Positions 31,626 through 43,740 of a DNA stretch of 64,000 nucleotides are shown piece by piece. Positions within the stretch are counted from its first letter, which is position 1. Each line of letters opens with the position of its first letter. Position numbers and translations under genes: made by a program. This stretch comes from Ophioderma brevispina. Taxonomy: Eukaryota > Echinodermata > Ophiuroidea > Amphilepidida > Ophiodermatidae. The notes beneath the pieces are model-generated. The model made no database searches, was not told the origin of the DNA, and worked only from the letters and a program-made list of their open reading frames with translations. The stretch covers positions 1-64,000 of the forward strand of contig JAMKCH010001590.1 of the NCBI GenBank assembly GCA_023653785.1, in the 5' to 3' direction.

Positions 31626-32735
31626 CCTGTACCATAAACAGGACACACCTGGTATAATGGAATGTGGAGCACAGTGTCATTTTATCATTTCAGATGACCA
31701 GGTTGTTGGAAAAGCTATAACACAAAAGGCATATTGTTGACTTTTATATATGCCTAGCTATCACAGACTCAGGCAACCCCTACCCCACCCAGTGCACTAA
31801 ATGTCATGGATATGATCAGCTACACGATGACTAAAGCCGGCTTTGTCAATGGGAATGCATATAGAACAAGCTAATTGCATTTTTTGACCTTTTGATATTT
31901 CCCCCACCCCTGTGACAGATGCAGGGGACTACCCCTGGTGTACTATAGATACAGGGAATTAGCTATTCATGTGATAATCTACAAGATAAGCAAGTTGGGT
32001 TGGAATAGCTGTTAGAAAATAACCCAAATTTCAGCAGCCTTGAACCACATCATGCACATAATTGCAGCGAAATAATATCAAGGGTTGACCCCAGTCTGTG
32101 TCATTGGCCTTTTGGTCACTCCTCCATAAATTTTTGTCTATGTAATTTTTGTTTTTGTTTAGTATGTTGTTATAATACAAGTTGCAAATTGATTAAAAAA
32201 CCGTTGCTGTGTGAGGTTAGTTAATTGTGCTCTGTCCGTGACCATGCCCAAGAAATCCACCATGGTCTTGACAATCCTTGTCATTGATTCCCTGTTCACT
32301 CATGCATGCCAACCAAAGATTATCTTTGCAAACACACGCCAGCTTTCAGTCGAGCCCAATATTTTTCATGTGCGAGTTGCCAGCTTTAAGTCTCACAAGT
32401 TTTGGAGCTCATCCTGTGCTTAAAAGAAGTCAGTTTAAGGACACACTTTTTTACTATAACTTTGTTATTTCTAGTCCAAGTTAAGTAAGCAACCTCTAGT
32501 ACTACTACAAATTATGTTCCTTTCTTACCAACATCATTTTCATTTTGTTGATAATTTCCTTAATTTTCTGTCGTCCTACAAGGCCATTACTAACCTGTAC
32601 TACTAGCCAAATGATGACGTTACGGATGATAATTTGTGAGAAGACGTCCACACCAAATTTAACACAGCAGATAATTTCCCTTTAATTAATGCACAGCCCT
32701 GCAACAAAAACAAAAACAATTTTACATAAAAGGTA
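31626..32735. other. Unassigned sequence
   Basis: The small plus-strand ORFs at 32211-32484 are unsupported. Nothing else is recognised. Confidence 0.45.
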
Positions 32736-34334
32736 CATGTAAGCAGGGTTCACATTAGTGTGCGTTTTTACGTCTGTGATGCACTTTTCCAAAGGTGGAC
32801 GCACTTTGGTCTAGATAGAGTAAAATTTTGCGTCTATGTGGATGCAAAAAAATAGTCACTTAAAACTACACAAAATCACAGAGTTTGTTCTGTCACATGT
32901 TCACAAGATTTTATCATTTTCACTCAAAACAAATAATTATTCCGTTACTATTAAATGGCCATGCGTCTTAAGTTGGGAACCTCAATAGGGTGGAGGTGTG
33001 ACATTTTTTATAAAAATGTGACATAATAATGGTATTTTCAAAATGAAGATGAATACCTACACCCTTCTTTTGGTCTTTTTTTAAAGCCTAGTTTTTCCTC
33101 TTTCATATGACACCAAATTCAGGCTTCTCTTTTGATGCTAATTAATTTTATGATCAATTATACTGACGAGCGTGCAGAGTGGAGGATGTGAGGGCACGGA
33201 TGTGAGGGCACGGTACCATAGAAAGTCTATGGGAAAACTCAAGTTTGCTGAGCAAAATTATGAAAAACATAATTTTTAATTATTATTTGATGTAGCATGG
33301 ATCTTAATCTTGGACATTGCAGCAATTAAAAACATGGAAAAAGGTAATGATCTAATTTGCATTAATTAGACTTAATAAGCAAAATAACGAGCTGCAAAAT
33401 GGTCTTCCCATAGACCTCTCTGTAAAAGCTTGTAAAATATAGCATTCAATGATATTTTATAAATTGCTATCTAAATTGCCAAAAATCATCAAAACAAAAG
33501 ATTCAAATGTATGCCATCAAGTTAGTACACATATGTACATCAGTTTAAAGGGAAGGAATGAACTAATTAACAGTAGTAAATAAAATTGGTATTAATTAGC
33601 GTTTATGATAACGAAGGTTATTTAAGTCACCCTGTACACACGTAAGGAATCACTGCACCCTATATAAACTATATATTTTCTGAAAGCTCTTTTAGTGTTC
33701 TTTTCAATTTTGTGGTCCCCAAGTGCATCAAATTCTTCTGAAAGGAAATTAAAATTTCACAGGGCAACCCCGTTTTTCTTGAAATTTTACTTGTTTCACC
33801 CTGTATATCTACTTGTACTCCCTGAATATCAAGTTTATTTTGATGCCATTGGAATCTTTATTTTATAAGATTTCCAAAAATGTATACTTTTGTATAGTTA
33901 TGATGTTAGCAAGACAAAGTTTTTGTACAAATCTTGAAAATTGATTATTCTCCACAAACAAATCTGTGCGTCACGAAAGGGGTTCCTAACTTAAGACGCA
34001 TGGCCAAATACATGTAGCAAATCTGTGAAAATATAGTTTTAAATTTGACTGTATTTATGTCTTTTTTTTCACTAACCCTCTCACACTGTCCCAAAGGGTA
34101 TTCAAGATACTTCAGTTCTTTTGGAGTTTAAGGGTCATCAGGGTAATTAAACTTTCAATATGATATGGCCCAGTCCTAGGTTTTGGAATTGGATGTTTAT
34201 GGATTGTTTGCAGTCTTTTAAAACTTGACATGCATATAATTTGAAGTAGACGCACTTTTGCAACCTCAGGGAAACAAATTTGCGTCCAAGTAGACGCACT
34301 ATTTTCAAAACCTTGTGTGAACCCTGCATGTAAG
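32736..34334. mobile_element. hAT-type element with 8-bp target duplication
   Basis: The element runs from CAGGGTTCACA (32744) to TGTGAACCCTG (34326), and CATGTAAG is duplicated on both sides (32736-32743 and 34327-34334). A CAGGG-type terminus and an 8-bp duplication are the standard signature of hAT transposons. Subterminal words built around GTGCGTCTA/TAGACGCAC recur near both ends, as expected for transposase-binding repeats. There is no transposase. About 1.05 kb of its 1.58 kb belongs to a second element inserted inside, so the original was only about 0.53 kb. Confidence 0.88.
32953..34009. mobile_element. Element nested inside the hAT copy
   Basis: GGCCATGCGTCTTAAGTTGG at 32957 and the reverse complement of the sequence ending at 34005 (GGCCATGCGTCTTAAGTTAG) form inverted termini of at least 25 bases that continue with GGAACC. 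AAAT flanks both sides. The interior includes a 14-base direct duplication (ATGTGAGGGCACGG near 33186) and no coding frame. The superfamily is not recognised. Confidence 0.75.
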
Positions 34335-34489
34335 ATCCACGCCAGAACCACGCTAACCAGCTGGAATGTCTGCACCTATCTCTCTCTCTTAGAGTGAACA
34401 GCCTCATGTTTTTCCTTGATTCAAACAACTGTTTTTCTTCCAACACATTCTCCAGTTAAAAACAATATCAGATCACGATAGATACTTAC

Positions 34490-34555
34490 GTGAATACCCA
34501 CAGTTGTGTTCCAACCCGCTTGCACCGTGGATCTGTCACATACGTATAATATTGT
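34490..34555 (-). CDS. Internal exon bounded by strong splice sites
   Basis: Not recognised. On the minus strand a classic acceptor (TTTTGATTTTTTTCAG) is followed by exactly 66 bases and then a near-consensus donor, GTAAGTATC. Two frames are open. One reads [10 protein letters not shown], then an [10 protein letters not shown] end with an N-glycosylation-type N-T-T. The other reads [11 protein letters not shown], then [11 protein letters not shown] 22-codon exon cannot be identified alone. These splice signals are the best in the window. Confidence 0.42.
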
Positions 34556-35062
34556 CTGAAAAAAATCAAAACAATCTTGTGTAAGAATGAGCACACTATA
34601 TTGGGTCATTTGGAGCAGAACATCATTTCTCAGTGGATTTGTCTTCTATGAAGATTAATGAACAAATTTAGTGGGGTGCCCCTTGTGAAAGTGTGGGCAG
34701 AATCAAGGAGGGGGTAAATTCTTAATACAGGGGTCAAAAATGCTTGGATTGCTTTAAAAAGGTAACCAAAGTATTCTTCTTGTTACAAGAATTTAAAAAA
34801 GGTATAGTTTGTACTCCCTATAAGGTATGGTTACCGAGTTATAAGACAAAATTCGTTAAATGTCAAAGGTCATCACCAAAGGTTAAATCTTTAATATTGC
34901 ACCGATTTCTTTAAAAATGGTCTCAAATTGTTAACCTTTCCACAAGGATTGCAACAAAAGTAGTTGACATTCATTTGTATTTGATTATCGAGATATATGA
35001 CAAACAAGGTCAACCCCATTTACCTCTATTGATCAAATTTTAAAAATATGTTAGATGACCCC
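34556..35062. other. Unassigned sequence
   Basis: Looks repeat-like (GTCAAAGGTCATCACCAAAGG near 34862) but has no second copy in the window. Confidence 0.4.
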
Positions 35063-35243
35063 AGGGGCGGTGCCAGGGGGGTAGCGGGGGGTGGCCGCCC
35101 CCTGAGATTTGCAAAATTTAGGAAAAACAGTGGGTTTTGCGCAAAATTAGGGGTTATCTGTAATACCAAATGATTTCCTTTTGTTCTGTTCCCCCCCCCC
35201 CATACTTTTCCCCCTTCTATAGTTTTCCCCTGGCGCCGCCCCT
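35063..35243. mobile_element. Small element with AGGGGCGGTGCCAGG-type TIRs
   Basis: AGGGGCGGTGCCAGG (35063-35077) and CCTGGCGCCGCCCCT (35229-35243) are 15-base inverted copies with one mismatch. The inside has a long C-run and an AAATTAGG word. Its architecture resembles 13528-13724, and related end fragments occur at 52385-52435 and 58080-58105. Confidence 0.65.
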
Positions 35244-36700
35244 ATACCCATCTAACACTCAAAGGTGCATCGATTATGATACACACGCTGCTTAATTTCT
35301 TCTCTTGGGTGGTGGGGTAGGTGCTGGGAGAAAACGGAACGGCACGCTGCGAGAAATGTCATAAAATGTGAAATTTTTTTAACAGCAGTGGCAAGGGTAA
35401 CACAATTATTTTTTACCCAAAAAAATTAGAATTCGTCACCTTTCCCGTAGCACACATATGACTGGTCCTCGAGGAATCATTGATCTTGTGGTGGTGTTGG
35501 GCATATTTTACACATATGCGCCAGTTCTGCTTATTGGTAAAACAACAACCCACCTTTGCGCAATCAGTTGTATGACCCATTGTTGTTCGTTGCAAACAGT
35601 GTCGGTCTCGACTGGTAACATTTTTTGGCGATTCTGTCAATGGTCCTGACCCTGGCTCGAAAAGTTGGGAATTTGTGAGCTCCTTCCCGGAAAGTTGGCC
35701 ATTTGGAGTTAACTTAGCCATTGGCGGGAAATTTATGCATAAGATCTAGTGGGAAATCTGTGAGAATGCGACCATCTTCCCGGGAAATTTCACATTTTTC
35801 AACCCCTGTCCATGACCATCTGATGGAAAGTAATGTTTCTCTCCTCTTCCCTTTCTTGGACCCATAGACAGGATCGTCACATTTTTGTATTTTGTGTATC
35901 TATTATATATGGACTACTCTTGACCAAATAAGGTTTAATGCCTCTGCCACAAAAAGCCCAATCTTGATCTGGGTACAGCGTCGGCTTGAACACGCTTAGT
36001 TTTTTGACCACCACCCCTTCCCAGGGGCATGTCTCCCTCACTAACCTGACAGGCAGCCTATTGATTTTTCTTATCTTTTTTGGACTTAGAATTTGTCCCT
36101 CTAACCCACTACTTCTATCTCTAACCTGAAAAAATAATGAAAATTTTTATATTTTAAAGAGACCACTAGTAATGAGGTCATCAGCTACCTAACCACACCA
36201 ACAAACCTACTCTATTGAAGCTGATAAATTTTAATAGTATGCTAATCGATTCTAGTCTCAACGGCACGTCGCACCTGTGTAGTACCATTCCTATTTATCA
36301 TAACTCGGCTATTATAGCGCTCGATCAAGCACGGCTGACTGACCTAAGTTTAAGTGACCCGTGTTGTATATACACACAACCGAAGCAGTAAATCTGTGTT
36401 GTACATTGGTATGTGTCATGCCAACTCTTGACACGCACTGAAAACTGACCTCTTAGTCAAACACAGATCCGCCATATAATTAGACCGCAATCAAACTCCC
36501 ATTGCATTTCCCCAATTCAAACTTGTTTCACTGCCGAAAATAGCCATGCGTATTTGCAATGTCATGCGAGTAACCGTTAATGTCACCCTTGACATAGATG
36601 AGACATTGTTCAGACATTGATTACACCGACACAATAGAACATCTCACTGGTCACATTATATCGCGCAAATTATACGATTATTTGACGTACTTTTTCAACC
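35244..36700. other. Unassigned sequence
   Basis: The segment 35655-35810 has repeated GGGAATTTGTGA/GGAAAGTTGG/GGGAAATTT words and is probably a decayed repeat. No exon is recognised. Confidence 0.4.
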
Positions 36701-37400
36701 CCCAATTTCTGGGATTGACTCATGGCGCAAACACCACCAACATTCGCTAACGGAAAGTCTGATTTGAATTCTGTTTTCAGCTTCCAATAGCCGAGACCAT
36801 CCCGGATTTTCCCATTATCATTGCGCATACAATTTTGACCACCTAAGGTCTAAGAAGTCTCTTGAACGTCATGAACACACATTGCAGAATTTCCGAATCT
36901 CCCCAAGCTGTATCACAAATATGACATCGCCATTAATGAGCGGCGCTCTTCATTTGTAATTGTTACGAAGAAGTTTGTTCGTGCCACAAGACCAGCGAGG
37001 ATTGGTGTGCCAGATTTGCAATTCTAATCCTTGATACCCGGCCTTCATAACATAATACGGAATAAATCGCTACTGCTATTGTGGTCAGCACTCAATATAA
37101 TGAATGGCTCCACTCTGGATGCCGCCACAACCTATGCTCCAGGAGCATGAGTGGTGGTCAAAATCTAAAACTTGCTCGAAGAACGACGTAAAGAACGACG
37201 ATTTCCGCCTGTAATGTCTGAATGTGAAAGAGCGTAGATTTCAAAGCGAAATTAATCCTTCTTTTTTTTCGGAAAAACAAAATTCAATTGATGAGGGGAC
37301 GAAAACGGCGATTTGGAGAATGGATTGACCAAGGAATTAAACCGTCCGTCATGTTGGCGTAAACAACCACGGACTTCCCGCGTCATGATGGCATACCGTG
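36701..37400. promoter_or_regulatory. CpG-containing unique stretch, possible promoter region
   Basis: Relative to its neighbours this stretch is GC-richer, carries many CpG dinucleotides and lacks recognised repeats. It could be a first exon or promoter for the minus-strand exons at 30-34.5 kb. A minus-strand ATG near 37352 begins a 22-codon open frame. The assignment rests only on composition and position. Confidence 0.18.
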
Positions 37401-38452
37401 TCATACTGTGTGATATCTCTACACGTAACTTTCTGACACATGCTGTGGATATTGGAGCATGTGCGCAAGATTAAATTTAGCTAACCGACAATACATCAGG
37501 GAATTAGTGGCATCGGCTTGCAGGGCATTTCAACCAGTAGTCTTCATGCTGATTGGCATTGTTTGTGCTTTGTAAAAGTTTTATTTTTTCGATCATTCAT
37601 GTATCTAGCTACATTAACTTGGTTTGAATACTCAGAGTCTAGTACTTCAATAGGAGTTGCATGTTTTTTATTGTATTTACAAATTGGGCTACTCATTCAC
37701 GCGATCACTGCTCACAGATCACATGGTTAATTTTATGTCAGTTGTCAACATCTGCATTCCCCGCCAACCAACAAACCACAAAACAGTACGTGCAACAATC
37801 CCGCACGGGCGTTGACCGGCACTTGTTACTCAAAAGATATACTTTATAAATCCCAAAAAAAAATTGTCTCAGAAGAAAAGTGAAAAGATGCATTTGTTTT
37901 TGTTTTTAGAAAAATGCTATGTCAAAATGCATCATTTTTTTTAATTGCATTTTGTGGCCACTTTCCCAATTTTTCATTTGAACATTTAAAAGAATCTTTC
38001 AGGTGAATAAAAAAAATACTAATTTCACTACAAGACCGATTTTACACATTATCATTGCTTTGAGGTGTCCGATAGGCGATAATATCGGATCCTAAGCGCA
38101 TGATGATATAAATTGGATGATTTTTTGCGCACAATATTTATTGGTCTCGCTAGGAGTTTTAAAATATCCGCCCGAATATTTTTGCACTCCCCCCCATAAG
38201 CTCGACCAAATAAATTTGGGGGCTGAAATCACATCCAATTTTAATGTACAAAATGCGTGCGGATCTTCTGAGACCAACTTGTTTTTTAAATATTAATTGT
38301 TTAACCTTTTTACAGGGTCACTTTGTCTCTATCTTTAGGTTGGAATGGATATGGAGCTGTAATTTCAAGTGGCAATGAGTGAGAAAATAATGTCTTTCAT
38401 CTACCTCAAAGATGATTGGTACAAGCACAATTAAGGTTAGCACTTACCTAAG
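37401..38452. other. Unassigned sequence
   Basis: A weak inverted pair, AAATTGGATGATTT near 38117 and AAATCACATCCAATTTT near 38227, is the only structure seen. Confidence 0.4.
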
Positions 38453-38515
38453 AGAGGGTGGATTGGCCACATGAGACGATTAGTGAATCCCGAATGATCC
38501 CAAGCGGTGGTCCGT
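38453..38515 (+). mobile_element. Tiny LINE reverse-transcriptase remnant
   Basis: One frame reads R-G-W-I-G-H-M-R-R-L-V-N-P-E, then a stop, then S-Q-A-V-V-R. In LINE polyproteins the corresponding block is R-W-I/L-G-H-V-x-R-M-x-P-E-R-I-P-x-x-A-L. It is a 20-residue relic. Confidence 0.45.
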
Positions 38516-38639
38516 GTCAAACAGAAATAATGCTTGATAAGAATGTATTCAACTCTTGGCTATCTGTTGAGTATTAGGTAAAATAGACCATATGTTAAGT
38601 CATAATCAATGAAATTTGTTCATCTTTAACAACGCCACT

Positions 38640-38992
38640 TTCAATGATATGACATATGAGGATCACATGGTGACCTTGAACAAGTTGGTTCCAATTGAAC
38701 TATCAAACTTTCAATGGAAGTCAATTTTCATTTTTAACCTGATTTTTTCAACTGACCTCAGCATACATTGACTTGGCATGTGACCTTTGACCTCATCAAC
38801 ATATGCGGGATCACATGGTGGCACCTATGACACAAGTTTTGGTTCCAATTGAACTTCAACTTTCACTTGAGGTCAATTTTTAAAAAAAAAAAATCCTGCA
38901 TTTTTAAAACTTATCATTTTAGGTCAACACACACAATCCACAAGCACACATATTACCAAGTGGTCCTCCAGCTATAGCTGGCGGCCCCAAAA
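38640..38992 (+). mobile_element. Family D repeat, 5'-truncated
   Basis: The DR1-bearing core is present (GTGACCTTTGACCTCATC near 38780; GGTTCCAATTGAACTTCAAC near 38842), as is the right end (TCCAGCTATAGCTGGCGGCC). The left end with GGTTCTCGGC is missing. Confidence 0.75.
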
Positions 38993-39996
38993 GGAGTAAA
39001 AATGCGGCAAAAACAGGCTGAAATCAAAGAAAAAGCTAAATTTGGCAGCTAACAAAATTTCAAGAAGAAGACAAACTCCTCTTAAATGAAGATGTAGATT
39101 TCACACCACAACCGGCCGCTGAATATGAGATCCTCACCCGGAAAGGAACCTGTGACCTCTGTCCGTAAGAGATCTCAGCACAACCATCACCACTATCATG
39201 TTCATTGAACTACAAACAGCGATTAGAATTCAATATATAGCCGTCACTTTGACACATTTGTTATCTGGCAAAAAATTGCCGTATCTCAACCTCCTTAAAT
39301 TCCCTGTGTTCAAGAGACAGGATACATGTCGGAAAATCGCCAGCAATTTTTTTTTACTCGGGTTTTTTGGCATAACTTGTCATGATTACAATCTTGGTGG
39401 TGGGGGGATCACACCGTGGAGTTAATAATCAAATGCGCTGTCTCTCCGTTCTTTGGCAATAAATGACATGATTTAGCAATTTTCTGTCATGCACTGACAG
39501 TTACGATAGTGGGCAATTTCAAAACATAGTTTTGTTGTTTGGGTTTTACTTATTTGTCGCAATAAACCTTCAAACTTTCTGTTAAGTGTTGTAACAACTG
39601 ATCGCTTGCAAATTGACACCAATTTGTATCTCAAAAAAAATCTCCTCTTGTCACTTTAGACTTGACCTGCAGTTTGCATTAATTCACCAAGTCATCTTCG
39701 AATTACTATGTGTTATCATAAGCTCATCGTCTAACAAGGGACCCAGTTCATAGTGGGTTGTACTTTACATACATTGACATTAATTGAAATTTGTATCTGG
39801 GTATCATATATCATAACCCAAAAAACCATGGGGTGTATTTCTATACATTGGTCCATAAAGTACTGAACCGGCCAAGGGAAATTGAGATGTGGATACTTCC
39901 CTGCGTACCTACAATCATAATATATACAGGGCATACTCTCATGTAGGAGAACTTGGGTCGCAACCAGCGTACCTGTGTCCAGGCTTAAGGGGTGCG
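38993..39996. other. Unassigned sequence
   Basis: No exon or repeat recognised. It would be the 3' side of the minus-strand terminal exon that follows. No AATAAA was spotted close to that stop on the minus strand. Confidence 0.4.
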
Positions 39997-40164
39997 TTAC
40001 ATCTTCTTAGTCTTGCTGCTCTCTCTCCTACCATGCAATAATTTCAACAACCTGCTGGGGGTGCAATCTCGTCTCTGTCTATAGCTGTCCTGACTAGGGG
40101 CAGGGTTTTCCCCAAAAGGGGTCAAACCGTTAACGAGGGGTCGCGAAATGAAATGAAATACTGT
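39997..40164 (-). CDS. Candidate terminal exon with basic tail
   Basis: Not recognised. On the minus strand an excellent acceptor (ATTCTGTTTGTGCTTTCAG) is followed by 55 codons and TAA (39997-39999), in phase 0. The product starts T-V-F-H-F-I-S-R-P-L-V-N-G, continues T-P-F-G-E-N-P and ends strongly basic (R-R-E-S-S-K-T-K-K-M). It could be the cytosolic or nuclear tail of a larger protein whose other exons lie at higher coordinates. I could not find a convincing partner exon within 5 kb, so a chance open stretch remains possible. Confidence 0.33.
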   Translation of the reverse strand, partial: TVFHFISRPLVNGLTPFGENPAPSQDSYRQRRDCTPSRLLKLLHGRRESSKTKKM

Positions 40165-43029
40165 CTGAAAGCACAAACAGAATCGGCGATGAAATATTTT
40201 TAATAATGTCAAGTAAGCCCAATTGGTTAATCAATTGAATGATGTATTTGCTTAAAATGTCCATGCGCTGCGGCGCAATTCCTCATAATTGTCACCTACC
40301 GACATATAATTTATCATGAACATTAGTGGTATTTTTGGTCAAAAGCGCTTCGTGGCATACTATTTTTAGGATGGGGACCGCACCATGCTCTGAGGAATGC
40401 TCGCAACCAAAGTTCCTTCATCACTGGAGTGGATTGGTACATTATCTTCATTTTCTTATTTGCCCTTGCTCCTTGCTTTCCTGTCAGAGTTTTAGGGTAG
40501 ATCAGCGACCTTTTGCCCTTCCTCTGGCTTGAAAACTTTCTTGCCACTGACTGCCCTCTCCACCCAGCTTCGATTTTTCTTGACTGTTCAATTTCTTTGG
40601 GGTCACTGAATATCTTTTGAGTATGGGGTTGCCGCAAGCCAAGTGCCAAGAAATGGGGTCTTTGGGAAAAAGGTGGGAAACCCTGACTTGGGGAAACATG
40701 GGTGTACCGCCTTGTCGGCCGGTCCTAGCAACCCTTAACATGTACAATTGTATTCAGATTTCATATGATTCCACGAACCCCCCTCTCAGACTAATGCAAC
40801 AACAAGACATTCTATTGACTGTTTGTGGATGACCAATACCGCAAGCACAGAAATAAACAATTTAATGGTTAAAGTCACCATTCTTGAAACTCGGCATCTT
40901 TTTTTCATTGAAAGAACACTATGGCTACAATATGGGGTCGATGCAGATAAGATCTCAACAAATGTGCAAACTTAATAGGGTAGTTTGGAGTTTCACTAGC
41001 TTGCACAAATACATTTTACGGCTTAAAGTTGTGTTTCCATTTTTTTTCATAGTGTGTTTTCTACTCAAAAATAGGTATGCCTGATCTGAAAATACCAAAC
41101 GCAAACATCTGTCTAGTCGAATTCGCGGTGGTTTTGATAATACATAATAAATTAACATTGTAGTTCTCCGTAGACTTAAGTCCTTATATTTGAGTCAAGT
41201 CTAAGGTTGTGACAGTTGTAAGACAAGGTGCATACTTAGGATAATTTTTGTCTAATATTTTTTTTACAATCAAAAACCTACAGAGAACAAACCGCTGCTT
41301 AATAACAATAGTTATTTACTTGACCTGGCTGGTTGTTAACTGTCACGAACGCTCGCTGAATTTTACCGAGTTACATGTGAATGTTTCTGTTAAAAAAAAA
41401 AATAAGAAATACAAACACTAAATAGCTTGTGTAGGTGCCCCTCTTTTCTGTTATCACACAAAACCGCAGGAATGTATTGAGTCCATGGCCACATTGCACT
41501 GTTTTTGGGAAATTTTTGCCTCAATAAGGTCATTGATCCACAAAGTCCTAATTCTTAACTATCAAAAACCTTGACTTTACACTCATTTAAGTGTTTGCAG
41601 TACGTGGTCAGGATGCGAGCATGAACATGAAGATGTCTTGTGGTTAATGTTCAAAAGTGTCCCACATAGGGCCGTTTTTTTTAACGCAAATTACCATCAG
41701 TTGCAAAGTCGCAGCAGCTGAAGTCTACCAGTATGGGTTTGATGTTGCCACACCTGCCTTGATCACCAATCTGGCACATAATAACTTTAACTTCTACCTG
41801 TTTCCTAATTCAAATCCCACATTCTTTGGCACGCATTTTAAAACTGATGAGAGTTTTGTGCTATTAGGACTATTATGGAGGTTCTAGCTGAGACCTAGCC
41901 CAGAAGGTATAGCAATTCCATGATGTCATTATTGTTGAACAATGTACAAGGCAAAAGGGGGATATGTTGAAAAGTGAGAAAGGAACGCATGAATCTTCCG
42001 TCATGCATTCTGGCAAGGCTTAAAAATCTTTTATATTCTCCAATGTATCAATTTTGAACGGGTGCATCTTAAGTTCTTCAATGGATCTTTGATCCGCAAT
42101 CTTGAAATAAATCGAGAATCTAACATTTTTTTGCGAGTTGTGAAAGAGAGACATTTAGAAGTCCTACAGTCAAACTTACTTAATACTGTCGCCGTCAATG
42201 GAATTCTGTGATCGGCAAGCTCTTGCATATTTTCATTCCAACCCAGATGCCAAGGCCGTTACATAATAACCGTCGCTCCAACAGTCCCACGCCCAGCACT
42301 CGGAGAAATTGGGTAGGCGTGAGTGAAGGCAACCTGGAGAAAAGATAACACTGGCTGTTGGATGGATAACTGTGCAATCTGTGGCATATTATAGTCATGG
42401 GTGCATTCCATAGTTATGGCCTTAATTTTCTGGCCAAAATCTGAGATTTTGGCTCTCCTAATGGTTCTGAATGTGCAATCCCTCCTGTGACACTATGAGT
42501 TACATATGCACATCCATAAAGGACACCACAGTTCAGTGGGTTTGTACAGTACATGTATTGACATGACTGACCTTGTGTATTCTAAGTTATCATAGATCAT
42601 ACACAAAACCATGGTTGTATTGTCTAAATATAAACACTGGTAATGAAAGCTATTGACTGTGCCATAGAGTTGATACTTCATTGCCTCATATTGAGTGCCT
42701 TACCTTTACAATCATATACTTAATAAAATGTTGGTCGGCAAAAATTAGAAGCTGCAGAAATCTTCAAAGCTTGAATTTCTCGAATGCGCATTTTGCAATA
42801 CGTTGGGCTATATGACCGGCGACGATGTCATAACAATTACTTAAGAACCAATTTTGCTCACTTTTTTTTACAGGAAAAAGCCATTCAGCGCCCATGGCAG
42901 TTTCAAGTGGCTGGCTAGCTGTCATTATAAACAGTAGATAGCAATGTAGGTTATGAAATGATTGGAAATTCACAGAGAGCACCACATAAATTGGTAACTG
43001 GTCCTAGTCTTCCCCTTAGACCTGACTTC
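40165..43029. other. Unassigned sequence
   Basis: The segment 40620-40730 contains GGGGTCTTTGGGAAAA and is probably a decayed relative of the 14.4-kb tandem family. A 154-base interval (42180-42333, minus) has excellent splice signals at both ends but no frame open across it, so it could be a non-coding exon. The remainder is featureless, with several small unsupported ORFs. Confidence 0.4.
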
Positions 43030-43160
43030 TTGTTAGTAGGGACGTAGCCCTCGCTACACTATACACGACTCATTTTCCTCATGGTAGTAGCCACGCAGCT
43101 ACCCACCGAGTGGACACGGAATACCTACCCACTAGACTCGCCAGCCAGGAGTCTATTTCT
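43030..43160 (-). repeat. Dispersed repeat shared with 31440-31625
   Basis: Reverse-complemented, it carries GTCTAGTGGGTAGGTATTCC and GTAGCTGCGTGGCTACTACC, as in the partner copy. Confidence 0.55.
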
Positions 43161-43610
43161 TTTTGCACAAGCACACCCAGAATTGTACATACAACAGGCT
43201 GTTGGCACCATCATGGATAATGTTTTACAACCGGCTTTCGGCACGGTCCAGGTAGTTTAATTAATATAGAGGGGGCATTATACGCTGTGGTGAAATTTGT
43301 GATCAGAAATTCAAACAACAGACTTTAATCAGTTTCATCCACTACCACTAGTGAATGCAGTGAAATAAGTTCATAAGTTGTTTTAGTCAGATAGATAATT
43401 CTTAAAAAATTCAAGTCAATTTTCCACATTTTCCCACCTTCCGACTTTCATTATAACACTCCGCTCAATCCCCAGGATACAAATACAAATCGCAGTTTGG
43501 TGATGGGGCCTAAAGGTCACATGAGGGGCAAAGTCACATGAGTTCACCAGGTCACATGAGATCACTAAATGTCACCACCCACCGCCCCCCTCTCCTCCAC
43601 CAATATCCTC

Positions 43611-43740
43611 TCGTAGCCCTTACGGAACTCAGACGGCATGCAAATAGATTAAGGGGTTAACATTTTGACACCGCAGCCCACACACACGACAGAACACAGC
43701 ACATACGACCAGAGTAAGCCCTACATATGTGCCTTCTGCG
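43611..43740 (+). repeat. Repeat shared with 19513-19640
   Basis: CGTAGCCCTTACGGAACTCA, GGGGTTAACATT and ATATGTGCCTTCTGC occur in the same order as at 19513. Preceding DNA (43500-43570) has GGTCACATGAG words, so this may be a decayed member of the DR1-core families. Confidence 0.55.
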
